A DNA stretch of 64,000 bases from CAVVIH01 sp963748295 (GCA_963748295.1 CAVVIH010000004.1:434001-498000); one strand, 5' to 3'; shown: positions 1 to 7,925, numbered from the stretch's first letter. Translations and numbers: made by a program. Notes: generated by a model not told the origin, from the sequence alone.

Positions 1-387
1 GCGGAGTCCCACGCCGACGAGGATCGCCGGCGCAAGGAGGAGATCGAGGCGCGCAACCACGCCGACCAGGCGGTCTACCAGGCCGAGCGGACCCTCCGCG
101 ACGCCGGCGACAAGCTGTCGGCGGCCGACAAGGCGCCGATCGAGTCGGCGCTCGAGGACCTCAAGAAGGCGATCGAGAAGAACGACGTCGCCGAGATGAA
201 GAGCAAGATGGACGCGCTCAACACCGCGCAGCACAAGGCGGCGGAAGTGCTGTATCGCGCCGCCAACGCGGCGGGCGCCGGCGCGGGTGCGCCTGGCGGC
301 GAGCCGGGCGGCGAGGCGCCGGGCGGCGACACGCGCGCCGCGGGCGACGTGATCGATGCGGAAGTGGTGGAAGAAGAGAAGAAGTAG
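1..387 (+). CDS. dnaK: DnaK (Hsp70) chaperone, C-terminal part only
   Basis: The window opens inside this gene, in frame from base 1, and shows its last 128 residues. They form the charged helical lid of Hsp70 (roughly residues 1-80 of the fragment, with Glu/Lys/Arg-rich helices and paired 'DLKKAIEKND'-like segments). A Gly/Pro/Ala-rich disordered stretch follows, then the acidic tail ending VVEEEKK, which resembles the co-chaperone-recruiting tail of DnaK. DnaK is the ATP-driven cytoplasmic folding chaperone and works with DnaJ and GrpE. dnaJ and hspR follow directly, an arrangement typical of HspR-controlled dnaK operons. The ATPase and substrate domains lie outside the window, so nothing can be said about the promoter or an HspR operator. 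Confidence 0.93.
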   Translation, partial: AESHADEDRRRKEEIEARNHADQAVYQAERTLRDAGDKLSAADKAPIESALEDLKKAIEKNDVAEMKSKMDALNTAQHKAAEVLYRAANAAGAGAGAPGGEPGGEAPGGDTRAAGDVIDAEVVEEEKK

Positions 388-483
388 GAATCAGGGTCCA
401 GGGACCGGGGCCGGGGACCAGGAAAATCGCTGGACCCAGGGTTTCCGGGTCCCTGGGCCCTGGCCCCAGGTTCCTGATAGCGC
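388..483. repeat. family F1 repeat hairpin (GGTCC/GGGCC type) between dnaK and dnaJ
   Basis: The gap holds degenerate copies of a 'ccagggaccgggg' unit on the left and complementary 'gggtccctgggcc' copies on the right, separated by an A-rich centre near 422-430. The transcript could fold into an imperfect hairpin. The same family occurs at about 5357-5397 and inside the amidohydrolase gene at 34301-34362. No gene is visible here. Confidence 0.7.
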
Positions 484-1588
484 ATGAACTTCTATCTCAT
501 CCTCGGCCTCGAGCAGGACGCGAGCCCCGCTGATATCGAGCGGGCCTATCGCCGTCTCTCGCGGCGTTATCACCCGGGCGTCAACCCGGGTGATCGCGCG
601 GCGGAGGCGATGTTCCGCCAGATCACCGAGGCGTACGAAACGTTGAGCGACCCGTCGCGGCGGCGTCAGTACGACGACGGCGCGGCGCCGGCGGGCAGGC
701 GGCGCCGGCGACGACGCTGCAGTTCACGGAGTTCGATTTCTCGGTGTCCGCGCGCGGCGCGCAGGCGGCGACGTTCACCGAGCTGTTCGCGGAGGTGCTG
801 CACCCGGTGCCCGGCTTTGGCACCGTGCGGCAGGAAGCGGGCGCGGACATTCACGCCGACGCTGACGATTGATTTCGCCGCGTCGATTCGCGGCGTCGAG
901 CGTCAGATCGTCGTCACGCGCCAGGTGCCGTGCGGACAGTGCCGCGGCGCCGGTCACACCACTGTGGTCGAAGCGCGGTGCGCGCAGTGCAAGGGAAGCG
1001 GGGCGGTCCGCTGGGCGCGCGGGCACATGGTGTTTTCCAAGCCATGTCCTGGGTGCGGCGGAACCGGCCGGCAGTCGGTGCAGCGCTGCGGCGCGTGCAA
1101 CGCAACGGGACGGACGGTTCGCGGGGAAGCGGTCGGCTGTCGTCGTGCCGGCGGGCACGGTGGACGACACGCAGCTGCGCATACCGGAGCTCGGCCACGC
1201 CGGATATTACGGCGGCCGCACCGGCGATCTCTACGTCACCGTGAAGGTGCATCCGCATCCGGTCTTTCGTCGTCAGGGTGACGACGCTGTCGTGCGTGGT
1301 GCCGCTCGCGGTGCACGAAGCGGTGCTCGGCGCGCGCATCGACGTGCCGACGCTCGACGGTCCGGTCAAGCTGCGGATTCCGCCGGGGACGCAGAACGGC
1401 CAGCGGTTCCGGATTGCAGGGCGCGGCGTCGCGGGTCAGAACGGCGGCCGCGGCGATCTTCTGGTCGACGTGAGCTGGTGCTTCCCGCCGGCATGGACGA
1501 GCGATCCAGGGAGCTGATGCGGGAATTCGGCGAGCGGAATCCGGCCGACGTGCGGAAGCAGTTGTTCGAGGACGCGAGGCAGGCCTGA
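484..1588 (+). pseudogene. dnaJ: DnaJ (Hsp40) co-chaperone, reading frame broken by about five indels
   Basis: DnaJ stimulates DnaK ATPase and delivers substrates. Segments in three frames together give a full-length type I DnaJ. A J-domain starts at 484 (MNFYLILGLEQ). A cysteine-rich zinc domain with four CxxCxGxG-like repeats lies at about 925-1115. A C-terminal substrate domain (about 1150-1480) ends with ERSRELMREFGERN. The frame changes near 690, 865, 1130, 1275 and 1480. The J-domain has HPG at 571-579 where the family has the essential HPD, which is a substitution and not an indel. The neighbouring genes also carry indels, so many breaks are probably sequence errors. True decay is the alternative. 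Start chosen at the first ATG, just after the F1 repeat. Confidence 0.8.
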
Positions 1589-1611
1589 GGGCCTGCGTCA
1601 CTGGAAGGTCA

Positions 1612-2040
1612 ATGGCGAAGCGCAGCGGCGGCAAAGCCTACTTCATGATCAGCGCGGTGGCGCAGAAGTACAACATCCACCCGCAGACGCTGCGCTTGTA
1701 CGAACGCGAGGGGCTGCTGAAGCCGTCGCGCACGGAAGGCAACACGCGGCTGTACTCGGAAGACGATCTCGAGCAGCTCGAAACGATCCTCTCGCTGACG
1801 CGCGATCTCGGCGTCAACCTCGCCGGCGTCGAAATCATCCTCAACATGCGCCGGAAGATCGAAGCGATGCAGCACGAGGTCAACGAGTTCATGGACTACG
1901 TGAAGAGCGAGCTCTCGCGCGGCATCGGCGACTGGGAGCAGCGTCTGAGCACGGCGCTCGTGAAGTCGTCGCCCACCGATCTCGTCCGCGCCGCCGCGCC
2001 GCATCCGAGCGACTCCGCCGGAGACGAAGAGCTTCGCTAA
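1612..2040 (+). CDS. hspR: HspR-like MerR-family heat-shock repressor
   Basis: 142-residue MerR-family regulator. The winged helix-turn-helix at residues about 11-75 (FMISAVAQKYNIHPQTLRLY, then EREGLLKPSRTEGNTRLYSE) matches HspR, the repressor that binds inverted HAIR elements upstream of dnaK and clpB operons and uses DnaK as co-repressor. A helical dimerisation stretch follows (about 80-115), then a poorly conserved tail. It sits 23 bp after dnaJ, the usual position of hspR at the end of a dnaK operon, so it probably controls this operon and itself. Its operator would lie upstream of dnaK, outside the window. The reading frame is intact, in contrast to its neighbours. Confidence 0.88.
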   Translation: MAKRSGGKAYFMISAVAQKYNIHPQTLRLYEREGLLKPSRTEGNTRLYSEDDLEQLETILSLTRDLGVNLAGVEIILNMRRKIEAMQHEVNEFMDYVKSELSRGIGDWEQRLSTALVKSSPTDLVRAAAPHPSDSAGDEELR

Positions 2041-2174
2041 ATCCTGTCAATTGCGGATTGCTGATTGCAGTCGCAGACTGGCTGACTGCAGGTTGAAGAT
2101 TGCGGATGCGCCGGTGGCCGCGTCAATCTACAATCAGCAAGCAGCAATTACGACTCTGCACTCAGCAATCGCCA
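2041..2174. repeat. family F2 repeat hairpin (GCGGATTGC / GCAATCNGC type)
   Basis: The left half has 'gcggattgctgattgcag' units and the right half the complementary 'caatcagcaagcagcaat' units, around a GC-rich centre near 2105-2125. The right arm runs into the next start codon: the last copy reads 'caatcgccaATG'. The same family is at 3028-3060 and 19363-19440. Confidence 0.7.
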
Positions 2175-3027
2175 ATGTCCTGCGCCCTCTGCGACGACAC
2201 CGGCTGGAAGCCCGTTGAGACCAACGGCGTCCGGCGTGTCGAGCGGTGCGACTGCTGGCGCGCCGGGCTCACCAACCGGCTGCTCGACGAAGCGCGCATC
2301 CCGCCGCGGTATCGCCGCTGCGATCTCGAGACCTTCGTCACATACCCCAACGAAAAGCTGCATCGGCGCGGTCCGCCAGGCGCGACGGTTCGCCGACGAG
2401 TTCCCGGCGATCCAGAAAGGCCTCTGCCTGATCGGACCGCCGGGCATCGGCAAGACGCATCTCGCCGTCGCGGTGCTGCGCAAGGTCGTGCTGACGAAAG
2501 GCGCGCGCGGACTCTTCTACGACACGCGCGATCTGCTGCGCGTCATCCGCAGCACCTACAACCCGCTGGTGCGCACCGCGGAGATGGACATCCTTCGTCC
2601 GGTCATGGATGCGGATCTCCTCGTGCTCGACGATCTTGGATCGGAGAAAACCTCGGAGTGGGTCGAAGAGACGATGAACCTGATCGTCAACACCCGCTAC
2701 AACGAGCGCCGCCACACGATCTTCACGTCCAACTACGACGACATGCCGGACGACGACCGATCCGGATTTGCCTCAAGGCGCGCATCGGGTTCCGGATCCA
2801 CTCGCGGCTGCACGAGATGTGCGAGTTCCTCGAGTTCGACGGCGCCGACTACCGGCACGCTGCCGCCCAACGGCGGCGTGCGACGATCTGCTGGCGATGT
2901 GGAAGCGTCAAGCGCAGAGCCGCCGACGACGCTGCCGGCCCGCGCCAAGGGCCCCATCCGGGCACAGCTCAAGCCCGAAGGAAAGGGCAAGGATTTGGGC
3001 TGGTCCGGCGGCCGCGCGGGGTCGTGA
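2175..3027 (+). pseudogene. DnaC/IstB-like AAA+ ATPase, frame broken by several indels
   Basis: Pieces in three frames reconstruct a DnaC/IstB-type ATP-binding protein of about 280 residues. The N-terminal CALCDDTGW...CDCW segment has four cysteines and could bind zinc. Walker A is GPPGIGKTH near 2440-2465, Walker B is LLVLDDLGSEK near 2618-2650, and a sensor-like 'TSNYD' is near 2728. The C-terminal RIHSRLHEMCEF motif is typical of DnaC/DnaI helicase loaders. The frame changes near 2365, 2765 and two or three times between 2860 and 2930. The family loads the replicative helicase or assists transposases. No transposase is adjacent, so a helicase-loader role is more likely. Breaks in this patch also hit hemW and are probably sequence errors. 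Confidence 0.72.
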
Positions 3028-3060
3028 TCGCAATCCGCAATCACCACTCCGCAATCTGCA
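3028..3060. repeat. family F2 repeat, right-arm copies abutting hemW start
   Basis: Three copies of a 'gcaatccgcaatc' unit fill the whole gap, and the last one ('caatctgcaATG') contains the hemW start codon. Only one arm is present here. The gap has no other recognisable content and no strong Shine-Dalgarno sequence. Confidence 0.6.
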
Positions 3061-4181
3061 ATGTTAGGCCTCTACCTGCACATCCCTTTCTGTTCCTCAA
3101 TCTGCAACTACTGCAACTTCAACCGAGGTCTGTTCGAGGCCGGGTTGAAGGACCGCTACGTCGCAGGCGCTCGAGGCCGAGATACGGCGGTCCGGCCGCC
3201 GGAGAGCCGGCGGACACGATCTATTTCGGCGGCGGGACGCCGTCGCTCCTCGATCCCTCCGAAATCGCGCGGCTGATTGACGCATGCCGGGACGTGTTCG
3301 ACGTCAGCTCCGACGCGGAAGTGACGATGGAGACGAATCCCGAGACGTCGTCGCTCGAGCGGATGGAACGTTTCCGGGCGGCTGGTGTCAATCGCATAAG
3401 CTTCGGCGTCCAGTCGTTCCGCGAGGATGAGCTGCGCCGTCTTGGCCGCCTGCACTCGGCTGTGCGCGCCCGGGAGGCAGTGCGCGAGGCGCGTGAGGCC
3501 GGCTTCGACAACGTCAGCCTCGACCTCATGATGTGGCTGCCGCAGCAGACCACCGGCCAGTGGCGGGAGAGCGTCGACGCGCTCGTCGACGTCGGCCCCG
3601 AGCACGCCTCGCTGTATCTGCTGGAGCTGTATCCGAACGCGCCGTTGAAAGAGGACATGGCGCGAAGCGGCTGGTCGCAGGCGCCCGACGACGATGCGGC
3701 GGAGATGTATCTCTGGAGCCTGGACCGGCTGGAAGCGGCCGGCCTGCGTCAATATGAGATATCGAACGTCTCGCGGCCGGGACGGGCGTCGCGCCACAAC
3801 CTGAAATACTGGGCCGATGGCGAGTGGCTCGGGTTCGGCTGCGGGGCGCATTCGACGCGCGCCGGCACGCGCTGGAAGAACGTATCGGCGACCGACCTCT
3901 ATGTCGCCCGCATCGCCGAAGCGGCGCCGGTCGACTCGGAACGGCGCGTCATGACCGCCGGCGAGCGGATGGAAGACGCGCTGTTTACGGGCTTGCGACT
4001 GACTGAGGGAGTGGATGTCGACGCGGTGGGCGCCCGCTACGGGTTCGACCCGTGGGCGCGTTACGGCGGCGCGCTCAAGCCGTTCCTGGACGGGGGTTTA
4101 GCGCTCCGCGAGGGGCCGAGGCTTCGGCTGACCCGCGAAGGCATGCTGGTCGCCAACGAGATCATGGCGATATTCGTGTAA
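3061..4181 (+). CDS. hemW: HemW-like radical SAM protein (two frameshifts near the 5' end)
   Basis: HemW is a heme chaperone of the coproporphyrinogen III oxidase-like radical SAM family. It passes heme to respiratory proteins at the membrane. The N-terminus has the 4Fe-4S motif CSSICNYCNF (Cys 11, 15 and 18) in the CxxxCxxC form. YFGGGTPS, ETNPE, NRISFGVQSF and ISNVSRPG follow, all diagnostic of the HemN/HemW group. The CxxxCxxC spacing without the extra HemN cysteine favours HemW. The first about 35 codons are in one frame, the next few in a second, and everything from about 3195 in a third, so two single-base indels near 3166-3195 are needed. The rest of the frame is clean to the stop. Confidence 0.85.
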
Positions 4182-4233
4182 CCGGGCCGGGTAACGCGCA
4201 AAGCCACCTGGCGGTTCATCACAGATCTAGTCG

Positions 4234-4263
4234 GCGCACACGTCCGTACGGTAAAGTGTGCGC
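4234..4263 (+). terminator. stem-loop after hemW, possible terminator
   Basis: A perfect 8-bp stem, GCGCACAC (4234-4241) with GTGTGCGC (4256-4263), encloses a 14-nt loop and is followed by only three T residues. Position 50 bp after hemW fits a transcription end, but the weak U-tract makes this uncertain. A short F3-type repeat (two 'atccgcgt' copies, about 4277-4310) follows before the next gene. Confidence 0.4.
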
Positions 4264-4340
4264 TTTCGTACGTCGGGTGATCCGGTTTGATCCGCGTCAA
4301 TCCGCGTCTTGGTCCCTGGTTGATTTAAGGAGGAGTCTGA

Positions 4341-4829
4341 ATGCGTCGCCCCTTCGTGACAACATCCTGCGCCCTTCTCGTGGCGCTCGCGCCCGCCACT
4401 GCTCTGGCTCAGGATCCGCCCGCGCAGCCGGCTGCGGCGCAGCAGCCTGCGCCCAAGGAGCCGCGGGTAACGTTCAAGACCGATGCAGGCGTGCTGCTCT
4501 TTACTATCAAGGGGGATCAGACGACGGCCTTCGAGGAGCTCGTGGCGAAGGTTCGCGAACTCCTGTCGAAGAGTGAGGACCCGATCCGGAAGCAGCAGCT
4601 GAACGGATGGAAGGTCTACAAGGCGGCGGAAGCCGCCGCCGGCGGCAACGCGCTCTACGTCCTCGTCGTCGACCCGGCGGTCAAGGCCGCCGAATACGAC
4701 CCGATCATGCTGGTCGTCGAAGGGCTCGGCAAGGATTACGCGACGCCCGAGAATCAGGAGTTGGTGAAGAAGTTCGCCGGCGTGTTCGCGAACGTCAACC
4801 AGCTCAATCTGACCCCGGTCACCAAGTAG
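4341..4829 (+). CDS. secreted protein of unknown function
   Basis: 162 residues with a clear Sec signal peptide (MRRPFVTTSC, then a hydrophobic stretch to about residue 24, cleaved after ALA). A short Pro/Gln/Ala-rich linker follows (about 25-45), then a mixed alpha/beta domain with the sequence RVTFKTDAGVLLFTIKGDQT near residues 48-67. I do not recognise a family. An excellent Shine-Dalgarno sequence (aaggaggag, 4328-4336) fixes the start. It stands alone between hemW and a convergent outer-membrane gene and probably has its own promoter, with only a 4-bp gap to the end of the next gene. The product is probably periplasmic. Confidence 0.75.
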   Translation: MRRPFVTTSCALLVALAPATALAQDPPAQPAAAQQPAPKEPRVTFKTDAGVLLFTIKGDQTTAFEELVAKVRELLSKSEDPIRKQQLNGWKVYKAAEAAAGGNALYVLVVDPAVKAAEYDPIMLVVEGLGKDYATPENQELVKKFAGVFANVNQLNLTPVTK

Positions 4830-4833
4830 CGCA

Positions 4834-5319
4834 TCAGAACTTCAGGTTGACCCCGGCATAGAAGCGCTGCGGCTTCTCGTGCCGCGGGTCTCCCTGCAGC
4901 GTGAAGACGCGGTAGTCGAACCGCAGCCGCAGCGGCCCCACCAGCGACACCTTCACCCCTCCGCCGACGTTGATGCCGACGTTCGTCTGGGAGACGTCCA
5001 GCAGCGTCTCGTGATACACGCCCGCGCCAGCGGTGCCGTAGAACTGCATCCCCGCGATCGGAATCGGCGTCTGCAGCAGCCCGTTGAACATGAACGTCTT
5101 CAGCCCGGGCGCCAGATCTTCCGGCTCCTCGCTGGTGTTCGCGTACTCGAACTCGAATCCGACAATCACGAGCCCCGCCCCGATCGAGAACCCGCGGTTC
5201 AGGCGATTCTCAGGAGTCGTAGCGGACCCGATGAACAACGTGGCATCGGCGGAAGCTGTGGCGGGGAAGAGCAGAAGACCTGTCAGAGCGCACGCAAGGA
5301 ACAGACGGGCGTTATGCAT
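4834..5319 (-). CDS. small outer-membrane beta-barrel protein
   Basis: 161 residues. An N-terminal signal peptide (MHNARLFLACALTGLLLFPA, cleaved near ASA|DA) precedes alternating amphipathic strands (GAGLVIVGFEFEYA, FYGTAGAGVYHETL, VGINVGGGVKVSLVGPLRLR, RFDYRVF). It ends in phenylalanine (YAGVNLKF), the usual C-terminal barrel-assembly signal recognised by BamA. This fits an OmpW/OprF-N-type eight-strand barrel of unknown substrate. It is convergent with the secreted protein and divergent from the acyl-CoA dehydrogenase gene, so it is a single-gene transcription unit. Confidence 0.72.
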   Translation of the reverse strand: MHNARLFLACALTGLLLFPATASADATLFIGSATTPENRLNRGFSIGAGLVIVGFEFEYANTSEEPEDLAPGLKTFMFNGLLQTPIPIAGMQFYGTAGAGVYHETLLDVSQTNVGINVGGGVKVSLVGPLRLRFDYRVFTLQGDPRHEKPQRFYAGVNLKF

Positions 5320-5356
5320 GACTCAGCATAGCTGATGGCTTTTCTCAATGCAGTCG

Positions 5357-5397
5357 CTGCCGGCCTCGGCCCCGTGGCCCCCGGCCCCTGGCCCCTG
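5357..5397. repeat. family F1 repeat upstream of acyl-CoA dehydrogenase
   Basis: A run of 'ggcccctggccccc' units directly upstream of the acyl-CoA dehydrogenase start, in the shared 5' region of two divergent genes. It is the single-arm form of the repeat seen at 388-483. Confidence 0.55.
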
Positions 5398-5412
5398 ATA
5401 CATTGTCTGTGA

Positions 5413-6555
5413 ATGGACTTCCGCCCGACCGAAGAGCAGGGGATCCTCCGCCGCACGGTGCGCGAATTCGCGGAGAGCGAAATCCGGCCGCACGTGATGG
5501 AGTGGGACGAGGCGCAGCAGTTTCCGATGGACCTGCTGCCGAAGCTGGCCTCGCTCGGGTTGCTCGGCATCACGTTCGACGAACGCTACGGCGGCGCGGC
5601 GATGTCCGGCGTGGACTACTGCATCTGCATCGAGGAGATCGCCCGCGTCTGTCCGGCGATCGCGCTCTCGGTCGCGGCGCACAACGGCCTGTGCACGTCC
5701 CACATCGCGCGATTCGCCAGCGATGAGCTGAAGGACCGCTACCTGCCGCGCCTGGTGCAGGGCGAGGTGCTCGGCGCGTGGGGACTCACCGAAGCGGGCG
5801 CCGGCAGCGACGCGGCGAACATGCGGACGATCGCCACGCGCCAGGGGAACTGCTGGGTGATCAACGGCGCGAAGACGTTCATCACGCACGGCAGGATTGG
5901 CGGCGTGATGGTGGTCATGGCGATCACCGATCGCGCGAAGGCGCATCGCGGGATCTCCGCCTTCGTCGTCGAGCACGGCACCCCCGGGATGTCGGCGGGC
6001 AAGAAAGAGAACAAGCTCGGCATGCGCGCCAGCGACACCAGCGAGGTGATCTTCGAGAACTGCCGCATCCCCGTGACGCAGCTGCTCGGCGAGGAAGGGC
6101 AGGGGTTCATCAACACGCTGCAGATCCTCGACTCGGGACGGATCGGTATCGCCGCGCTGTCGGTCGGCCTGGCGCAGGGCGCCTACGAAGCGGCGCGCGA
6201 CTACGCAAAGGAGCGGCGCCAGTTCGGCCAGCCGATCGCCTCGTTCCAGGCGATCCAATGGAAGCTTGCCGACAATGCCACCCGCATCGAAGCGGCGCGG
6301 CTGCTGACCTACCGCGCGGCGTACCTCCGCGACAAGGGCGTGCGGACGACGACGGAGTCGTCCATGGCGAAGCTGTTCGCGAGCGAGGCCGCGGTCAAGG
6401 CGGCGGACGACTGCGTGCAGATTCACGGTGGATACGGCTTCGTGAAGGATTACCCCGCCGAGAAATACTTCCGCGACGTGAAGCTGCTGACGATCGGCGA
6501 GGGCACGAGCGAGATTCAGCGGCTCGTGATCGCACGTCAGCTGCTCGGACAGTGA
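5413..6555 (+). CDS. acyl-CoA dehydrogenase
   Basis: 380 residues, the usual length of a mitochondrial-type (SCAD/isovaleryl-like) acyl-CoA dehydrogenase, an FAD enzyme that introduces the alpha-beta double bond in acyl-CoA and passes electrons to ETF. The N-terminal helical domain starts MDFRPTEEQ. The FAD/substrate motif WGLTEAGAGSDAANM lies near residues 121-135, and RRQFGQPIASFQA near 276. The C-terminal IHGGYGFVKDYPAEKYFRD and TIGEGTSEIQ carry the catalytic glutamate region. It overlaps meaB by four bases, so it is probably co-transcribed with meaB and the methylmalonyl-CoA epimerase. That suggests branched-chain or short-chain acyl-CoA breakdown through propionyl-CoA. ETF subunits and ETF:QO are encoded later in the window. 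Confidence 0.92.
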   Translation: MDFRPTEEQGILRRTVREFAESEIRPHVMEWDEAQQFPMDLLPKLASLGLLGITFDERYGGAAMSGVDYCICIEEIARVCPAIALSVAAHNGLCTSHIARFASDELKDRYLPRLVQGEVLGAWGLTEAGAGSDAANMRTIATRQGNCWVINGAKTFITHGRIGGVMVVMAITDRAKAHRGISAFVVEHGTPGMSAGKKENKLGMRASDTSEVIFENCRIPVTQLLGEEGQGFINTLQILDSGRIGIAALSVGLAQGAYEAARDYAKERRQFGQPIASFQAIQWKLADNATRIEAARLLTYRAAYLRDKGVRTTTESSMAKLFASEAAVKAADDCVQIHGGYGFVKDYPAEKYFRDVKLLTIGEGTSEIQRLVIARQLLGQ

Positions 6556-7517
6556 CGGATCGGTCCCTCTCCGAACGGGTCCTCGCCGGTGATGCGCGCG
6601 CGGTTGCGCGTGCCATTTCCCTGATCGAAGACGAATCCCCGGCCGGCGCCGAGTTGATCCGCCGGGTCTTCGCGCACACCGGCAGGGCGTACCTGATCGG
6701 CGTCACCGGTCCGCCGGGCGCCGGCAAGAGCACGCTGGTCGATCGCCTCACGGCCGAGATCCGCACGTCCGGCCGGACCGTCGGCGTCGTCGCCGTGGAT
6801 CCGACGAGCCCGTTCACCGGCGGCGCCATCCTCGGCGACCGGGTGCGCATGCAGGCGCACGCCGGTGACGCCGGCGTCTTCATCCGCAGCATGGCGACGC
6901 GCGGCAACCTCGGCGGGCTCGCGCGCTCGACCGGCGAAGCCGCGCTCGTCCTCGACGCGTCCGGCAAGGACATCGTCCTCATCGAGACCGTCGGCGTCGG
7001 CCAGGACGAGGTGGACATCGTCCGCACCGCGGATGTGTCGATCGTCACGGTCGTGCCCGGCAGTGGCGACGAAGTCCAGGCGCTCAAGGCGGGCATCATG
7101 GAGATCGCCGACATCTTCGTCGTCAACAAGGCGGATCGGGAGGGCGCCGATCGCATGGTGACGTCGATAGAGTCGAACCTGGCGTTGCAGGCGTTTGCCG
7201 CCGGGGAATGGCGTCCGCCGATCCTCAAGACCGAGGCGACGACCGGCGCCGGCGTGAAGGAGCTCGTGGAGACGATCGAGCGATTCCGGGCGCATACCGC
7301 CGCGACGCAGGGCAGCCGCCGCCGCGCCCGAGCCGAGTATCGCGTGCGGGAGCTGCTGGCGCAGCGCTTCGTCGGACACGTCGAGACGCGGGTGCTGAAG
7401 CCAGGGGAGTTCAACGAGACGCTGGATCGAATTGCGGCGCGCGAGATCGATCCGTATACGGCGGTTGACGGCATCTTCGGGCGGGTTGTAGACGCGGATT
7501 CACGCGGATCACGATAA
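6552..7517 (+). CDS. meaB: MeaB/ArgK-type G-protein chaperone of methylmalonyl-CoA mutase
   Basis: 321-residue SIMIBI GTPase. MeaB loads adenosylcobalamin into, and protects, methylmalonyl-CoA mutase or related acyl-CoA mutases. Walker A GPPGAGKS is at residues 53-60, and VVAVDPTSPFTGGAILGDRV, METVGVGQ-like (IETVGVGQDEVDI) and NKADREGAD are family signatures. The GTG start at 6552 overlaps the preceding stop. The last codons (DADSRGSR and stop) are the first unit of the F3 repeat array, so the repeat has replaced or extended the native C-terminus. The mutase itself is not in the window. Confidence 0.92.
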   Translation: MTDRSLSERVLAGDARAVARAISLIEDESPAGAELIRRVFAHTGRAYLIGVTGPPGAGKSTLVDRLTAEIRTSGRTVGVVAVDPTSPFTGGAILGDRVRMQAHAGDAGVFIRSMATRGNLGGLARSTGEAALVLDASGKDIVLIETVGVGQDEVDIVRTADVSIVTVVPGSGDEVQALKAGIMEIADIFVVNKADREGADRMVTSIESNLALQAFAAGEWRPPILKTEATTGAGVKELVETIERFRAHTAATQGSRRRARAEYRVRELLAQRFVGHVETRVLKPGEFNETLDRIAAREIDPYTAVDGIFGRVVDADSRGSR

Positions 7518-7737
7518 ACGGAAGGCGGATTCACGCGGATCGCGGTTAAACGAAACGCGGATTCACGCGGATCACGGTTTTACGAAACGCGGATTTACGC
7601 GGATCACGATAAACGGGACGCGGATTCACGCGGATCGCGGTTTTAGAACGGAACGCGGATATCGACGCGGATCACGGTTTACGAAACGCGGATTTGCGCG
7701 GATTTTCCAGATGATCACATTGTTATCCGCGGACAAC
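7493..7737 (+). repeat. family F3 tandem repeat array (about 31-34 nt unit)
   Basis: Seven degenerate copies of a unit close to 'acgcggattcacgcggat' followed by 'cacgataaacg' or 'cgcggttttacga' run from the last codons of meaB to about 7737. Each unit itself contains two copies of CGCGGATT/C about 10 bp apart. The array is the left arm of a large inverted structure whose right arm (one unit, reversed) is at about 7877-7902. There are no unique spacers, so it is not a CRISPR array. Confidence 0.8.
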
Positions 7738-7738
7738 T

Positions 7739-7876
7739 AGCGGTCGCGCCCGCGCGTCGCGCGGCTGGGACGAGGATCAGGCCGTAAACACAAGCCGTTC
7801 ACGTGGCGCGCGAGGCTTGTGTTTACGACCTGATCCTCGTCCCAGCGCCCGGCCGAAGGCCGGCGGCGCGACCGCT
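7739..7876. other. cruciform element C1 (four-stem palindromic core)
   Basis: Outer stem of 11 bp: 7739-7749 pairs with 7866-7876. Hairpin 1 is CCGCGC-GTC-GCGCGG (7750-7764). The long arm has 7765-7781 paired with 7829-7845 (17 bp), one C/A mismatch, then 7783-7796 paired with 7814-7827 (14 bp), closed by a 17-nt loop containing CGTGGCG. Hairpin 2 is CCGGCC-GAA-GGCCGG (7849-7863). It lies inside the inverted F3 repeats between meaB and the epimerase gene. There is no U-tract after it and no protein is encoded. A second element with the same plan is at 41562-41703. Confidence 0.8.
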
Positions 7877-7925
7877 TTGTATCCGCGAAGATCCGCGTTT
7901 CGTTTATTAATGAGTATCAGCGACT

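Noticed and set aside
2175..3027. Insertion-sequence IstB
   Set aside because: The ATPase resembles both DnaC and IstB, but there is no IstA transposase, no terminal inverted repeat and no target duplication. A helicase-loader role fits better.
7493..7737. CRISPR-like array
   Set aside because: Units are degenerate and contiguous, with no unique spacers of constant length, and no cas genes are nearby.
7727..7742. DnaA-box or origin of replication near TTATCCGCG
   Set aside because: Only one loose match, near-palindromic F3-type sequence, no AT-rich unwinding region and no dnaA or gyrase genes nearby.
7739..7876. Integron attC site
   Set aside because: The palindrome is large, but no RYYYAAC/GTTRRRY core sites or integrase are seen, and the neighbours are ordinary housekeeping genes.
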